Assembly: GCA_963696075.1 (NCBI GenBank)
Contig: CAVOJD010000015.1
Coordinates: forward strand, 351,251-415,250
Direction of reading: 5' to 3'
DNA from: CAJQQK01 sp963696075
GTDB taxonomy: Bacteria; Pseudomonadota; Alphaproteobacteria; Rhizobiales; Hyphomicrobiaceae
DNA: 64,000 bases
This document shows, one piece after another, positions 61,625 to 64,000 of this stretch (the first letter of the stretch is position 1; each line of letters starts with the position of its first letter). Under the pieces are notes generated by a model. That model did not search any database. It was not told the DNA's origin and was given only the letters and a program-made list of their open reading frames with translations. A program made the translations under genes and the position numbers.

Positions 61625-62349
61625 GGTTCGATGATCTCCGCAGCGTTGGCGGGCTGGGCCAAGCGGGCCCCGCCCATGTACTGAACCAGCGTTGTTGGAA
61701 CCCGGCCGAACGTGAGATCCAGGCGGCGATTGATGCCTCTCGGGCCGAGGCCGGCGAAACGGATAGCCTCAAACCCGCGTTGTGTGAGTTGGGCGTTTAG
61801 TTCGTGCGGTTTGATGAACAAGTCCGGGTCATGCGCACCCTTAGGCAACAAGCGGAGGATGTCCTCTGCCATGGTGACGACGAGCAGGCGAGCGAGCCAG
61901 TTCCGGTTGATCGTATCGAAAACGAACGTGCCGCCGGGCCGCAGCACGCGGGCAACTTCGTCGAGCGTCGCAGGCACGCTGTCGACATGTTCGAGGACAT
62001 CGACGCAAACAACGACATCGACCGAATTGCTCTTAAGATCCAGATTTTCGCCAACGCCCCGGCGGAAATCGATATCGAGACCACGTTCCCTGGCATGATG
62101 CTCGCCGGCAGCGATTGCGCCCGCCGAAGGGTCGACCGCCACAACGCGTGCGCCGCGTTCCGCCAAGGCGACAGACATGAAGCCGCCGCCGCATCCCAAG
62201 TCGAGCACGTCGGTGTCGTGCCAGCCGGGGGCGAAGTTCTCGAAGTAGTTAAGGCGTGCGGGCACCATGTTGTGCAGGGTTCGCAACCAGCGCGTGGAGC
62301 CGTCCCACCATTGCGGTGCCCACGTGTCGTAAATTGTCAGGTCGTTCAT
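61621..62349 (-). CDS. UbiG-like SAM-dependent methyltransferase
   Basis: ATG 62349 gives 242 residues beginning NDLTIYDTWAPQWWDGSTRW, the UbiG N-terminal pattern. Motif I is VLDLGCGGGFMSVALAERGA, followed by VDPSAGAIAAGEHHA and VCVDVLEHVDSVPATLDEVA. UbiG methylates two hydroxyls in ubiquinone synthesis. Its place in a stress operon away from other ubi genes suggests a paralogue with another phenolic or lipid substrate. It is the first gene of the operon. Confidence 0.82.
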   Translation of the reverse strand: MNDLTIYDTWAPQWWDGSTRWLRTLHNMVPARLNYFENFAPGWHDTDVLDLGCGGGFMSVALAERGARVVAVDPSAGAIAAGEHHARERGLDIDFRRGVGENLDLKSNSVDVVVCVDVLEHVDSVPATLDEVARVLRPGGTFVFDTINRNWLARLLVVTMAEDILRLLPKGAHDPDLFIKPHELNAQLTQRGFEAIRFAGLGPRGINRRLDLTFGRVPTTLVQYMGGARLAQPANAAEIIEP

Positions 62350-62747
62350 TCGCGCCTCGCACTTGATCACTCACCTTTTTACGCGAGGCGTGCCGCAGCG
62401 GATGTGTGCAGCATGGACGGAGGGTTGCGCCGGGAAAATCGAGGGAAGCTGTCGGGATGTTTTCCGTCGAGGCCAAGCAACCGGTGTTGCCGGACCGCGA
62501 CGACGGACGATCTATCACTTTCGAAGTGTCTGCGCCGAGCACGCGCGCGATATCCCACCCTCGATACCCCGTCTTGGTTTTGGATCACTTTCCGCATCCA
62601 AAATGTTTGTGATCGCTTGTTCACCATCCACAAGCGTGGACGGTTCGTTAATCCCATACTGTCGGCGTCAATTTTGAGAAGCGACCCATCGAGCCATCTC
62701 AGATGCCGCAGCGTAACCGGACGAAATGCCAATAAGGAGAAGATGAC
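62350..62747. other. Divergent promoter region between the UbiG-like operon and the fasciclin gene
   Basis: The 398 bases hold no supported gene. They should contain promoters in both directions. A TGATCC hexamer, the -35 element I remember for RpoE of Rhodobacter, occurs on the minus strand at 62582-62587, with TATCGA 15 bases downstream; the spacing is uncertain and the link is only a suggestion. Confidence 0.4.
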
Positions 62748-63230
62748 ATGGGATTCTTGAAAGTACTCGCCGCCGCCGTCTTGATGATGTTGCCGCTCTC
62801 GGCCGCTCACGCCGGGGCCAAAGATATCGTCGACACCGCAGCTGGCGCGGGCAAGTTCAATACCTTGGTTGCGGCGGTGAAAGCGGCTGGGCTCGTCGAC
62901 ACGCTCAAGGGCAAGGGGCCATTCACCGTCTTTGCTCCGACCGATGAGGCCTTTGCCAAGTTGCCGAAGGGCACGGTCGAAGACCTGCTGAAGCCCGAGA
63001 ACAAAGCCAAGCTCACGAAAATCCTGACATATCACGTCGTGCCGGGAAAGATCATGTCGAAAGACATCGCTGGCAAGAAGGCTGATGTGGCAACGGTCGA
63101 AGGCTCCAAACTTGCGGTCGATGCGACGGACGGGGTCAAGGTCGATGGCGCCACCGTTGTGACGGCGGACGTGGCTGCATCGAATGGTGTCATTCACATC
63201 ATCGACACGGTCGTTATGCCGAAGTCGTAA
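62748..63230 (+). CDS. Exported fasciclin-domain protein
   Basis: A clear SD (AAGGAG) precedes ATG 62748. The signal peptide (LAAAVLMMLPLSAAHA) is followed by one FAS1 domain: FNTLVAAVKAAGLVDTLKGK, PFTVFAPTDEAFAKLPKGTV (H1 box), ILTYHVVPGKI, and VIHIIDTVVMP (H2 box). FAS1 proteins are secreted adhesion or cell-surface proteins. Single-domain forms occur in stress regulons of phototrophic bacteria. It has its own terminator. Confidence 0.93.
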   Translation: MGFLKVLAAAVLMMLPLSAAHAGAKDIVDTAAGAGKFNTLVAAVKAAGLVDTLKGKGPFTVFAPTDEAFAKLPKGTVEDLLKPENKAKLTKILTYHVVPGKIMSKDIAGKKADVATVEGSKLAVDATDGVKVDGATVVTADVAASNGVIHIIDTVVMPKS

Positions 63231-63255
63231 ACGTTAGCAGACTAGGGTGTGACAC

Positions 63256-63287
63256 GCTCGGCCGGTTCTCCGGCCGAGCTTTTATTT
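63256..63287 (+). terminator. Rho-independent terminator after the fasciclin gene
   Basis: GCTCGGCCGG (63256-63265) and CCGGCCGAGC (63270-63279) form a perfect 10-bp stem with loop TTCT, followed by TTTTATTT. It lies 25 bases after the stop codon. Confidence 0.95.
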
Positions 63288-63327
63288 GCTCAAGGTTCAG
63301 AGCGGCTTGTGCGGCATCAGATTTCGA

Positions 63328-64000
63328 GTGAGCGAGCAGGCATTGCAAGAAAACACTACAAGTATTGGCATTATCGGCGCGGGCATGGCGGGGTTGTCGT
63401 GCGCTCGGCGATTGGCCCACGCGGGTATTCAGCCAACCATCCTCGACAAAGGTCGTGGGCTTGGGGGGCGTTTGGCAACGCGGCGCACCGACAACGGGCT
63501 GCAATTCGATCACGGCGCGCAGTATGTGACGGGTAGAGATGCGTCGTTTCGTTCACTCCTTGCAGAAATGGAAGAGGCTGGTTGCTGCGGGCGGTGGACC
63601 GTTGAGGGTAAGGAGCGGGCGGTCGGTGCGCCCGGCATGAATACGATGGCAAAGCACCTGGCCCGAGGTCTCGAGATCCGGCAGCGTGCTGAGGTCAGCG
63701 GACTCCGACAGACTGCAAACGGTTGGGAAGTGTCGATTGCTGGCCAGAGAATGCATTTCGCACGACTCGTTGTGACCATCCCGGCGCCTCAGGTCGCCGC
63801 CCTGCTGGGTCAAACGCACGAACTTTCACAGCGAGTTTCTTGCGTGCGCATGTTGCCATGCCTGACATTGATGGCAGCTTTCGCATCCGGTGCGCCAGAG
63901 CCATTTGTAACACGGCGCGATCCAGACGATCCAATCGCATGGATTGCTCTCGACAGCTCCAAGCTCGGCCGGATGACCGAAGCCTGCTGGGTTGCGCAGG
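63328..64000 (+). CDS. FAD-dependent oxidoreductase, renalase/amine-oxidase-like (3' end outside window)
   Basis: The frame starting at GTG 63328 runs off the window end. It begins SEQALQENTTSIGIIGAG and has the dinucleotide-binding motif IGIIGAGMAGLSCARRLA, then DKGRGLGGRLATRR and FDHGAQYVTGRD, the pattern of NAD(P)-binding FAD proteins related to renalase. LVVTIPAPQVAALLG is the conserved motif before the FAD-contact region. Homologous genes in Rhodobacter are, as I remember, in the RpoE/ChrR regulon, which suits the neighbourhood. Confidence 0.85.
   Translation, partial: MSEQALQENTTSIGIIGAGMAGLSCARRLAHAGIQPTILDKGRGLGGRLATRRTDNGLQFDHGAQYVTGRDASFRSLLAEMEEAGCCGRWTVEGKERAVGAPGMNTMAKHLARGLEIRQRAEVSGLRQTANGWEVSIAGQRMHFARLVVTIPAPQVAALLGQTHELSQRVSCVRMLPCLTLMAAFASGAPEPFVTRRDPDDPIAWIALDSSKLGRMTEACWVAQ

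Overview
This is a high-GC window from an alphaproteobacterium, probably Hyphomicrobiales or a related order. Supporting signs are the osmoregulated periplasmic glucan genes (MdoH, OpgC and an NdvA-like exporter), a TRAP transporter, an ECF sigma/ChrR pair and a typical elongator tRNA-Met. The order is inferred from gene content only, not from a phylogeny.

Left part (1-33 kb, chromosome-like). It opens with the end of a patatin-like phospholipase. Next is a sugar-acid/keto-acid catabolic run: an FAH-family hydrolase with a frameshift, a VOC protein, ArfB, a secreted L,D-transpeptidase-like protein, a PEP-mutase-family lyase, an SDR, a GNAT reading directly into an OtnI-like isomerase, then a DenD-like dehydrogenase. 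Six tandem 93-bp repeats separate OtnI from DenD. From 8.4 to 18.8 kb there is an unusual set of GTP/pterin-type genes: a lone GTP cyclohydrolase II, a lone RibD reductase domain, and a tight operon of a BchC-like MDR dehydrogenase, a PTPS/QueD-like protein, a GT4 glycosyltransferase and a methyltransferase. Envelope genes are interleaved with it and follow it: NdvA-like ABC exporter, YfhO-like membrane protein, cytochrome b561, MdoH plus a secreted partner, and a GtrA/GtrB/ChbG lipid-glycosylation group. A DctPQM TRAP transporter, a YHS protein, OpgC and a secreted esterase complete this part.

Middle (33.2-50.2 kb, accessory). A tyrosine integrase overlaps the 3' half of tRNA-Met, so the tRNA is the likely attachment site. 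Behind it are an excisionase-like protein, a winged-helix-like protein, a family A DNA polymerase without a 5' exonuclease domain, and a QueC-like protein with a helical partner. Then comes a type I restriction operon (hsdR, FRG-domain protein, hsdM, hsdS, DUF91-type nuclease). Two widespread hypothetical proteins and a serine resolvase close the block. Single-base indels are very frequent from 36.9 to 47.6 kb, several of them in homopolymers, while protein motifs stay intact. Sequencing error is at least as likely as gene decay there.

Right part (50.2-64 kb). This looks like a light and oxidative stress neighbourhood: a BLUF photosensor, an ECF sigma factor facing its ChrR-type anti-sigma, a stand-alone cytochrome b, Dps, tiny membrane proteins, and a five- to six-gene operon (UbiG-like methyltransferase, periplasmic glutathione peroxidase, MddA/NnrU-like membrane protein, PNPOx-like flavoprotein, DUF4149 protein, 2OG-Fe(II) dioxygenase). 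A secreted fasciclin protein and the start of an FAD-dependent oxidoreductase follow. The composition resembles singlet-oxygen regulons known in phototrophic alphaproteobacteria; the regulatory link is inferred.
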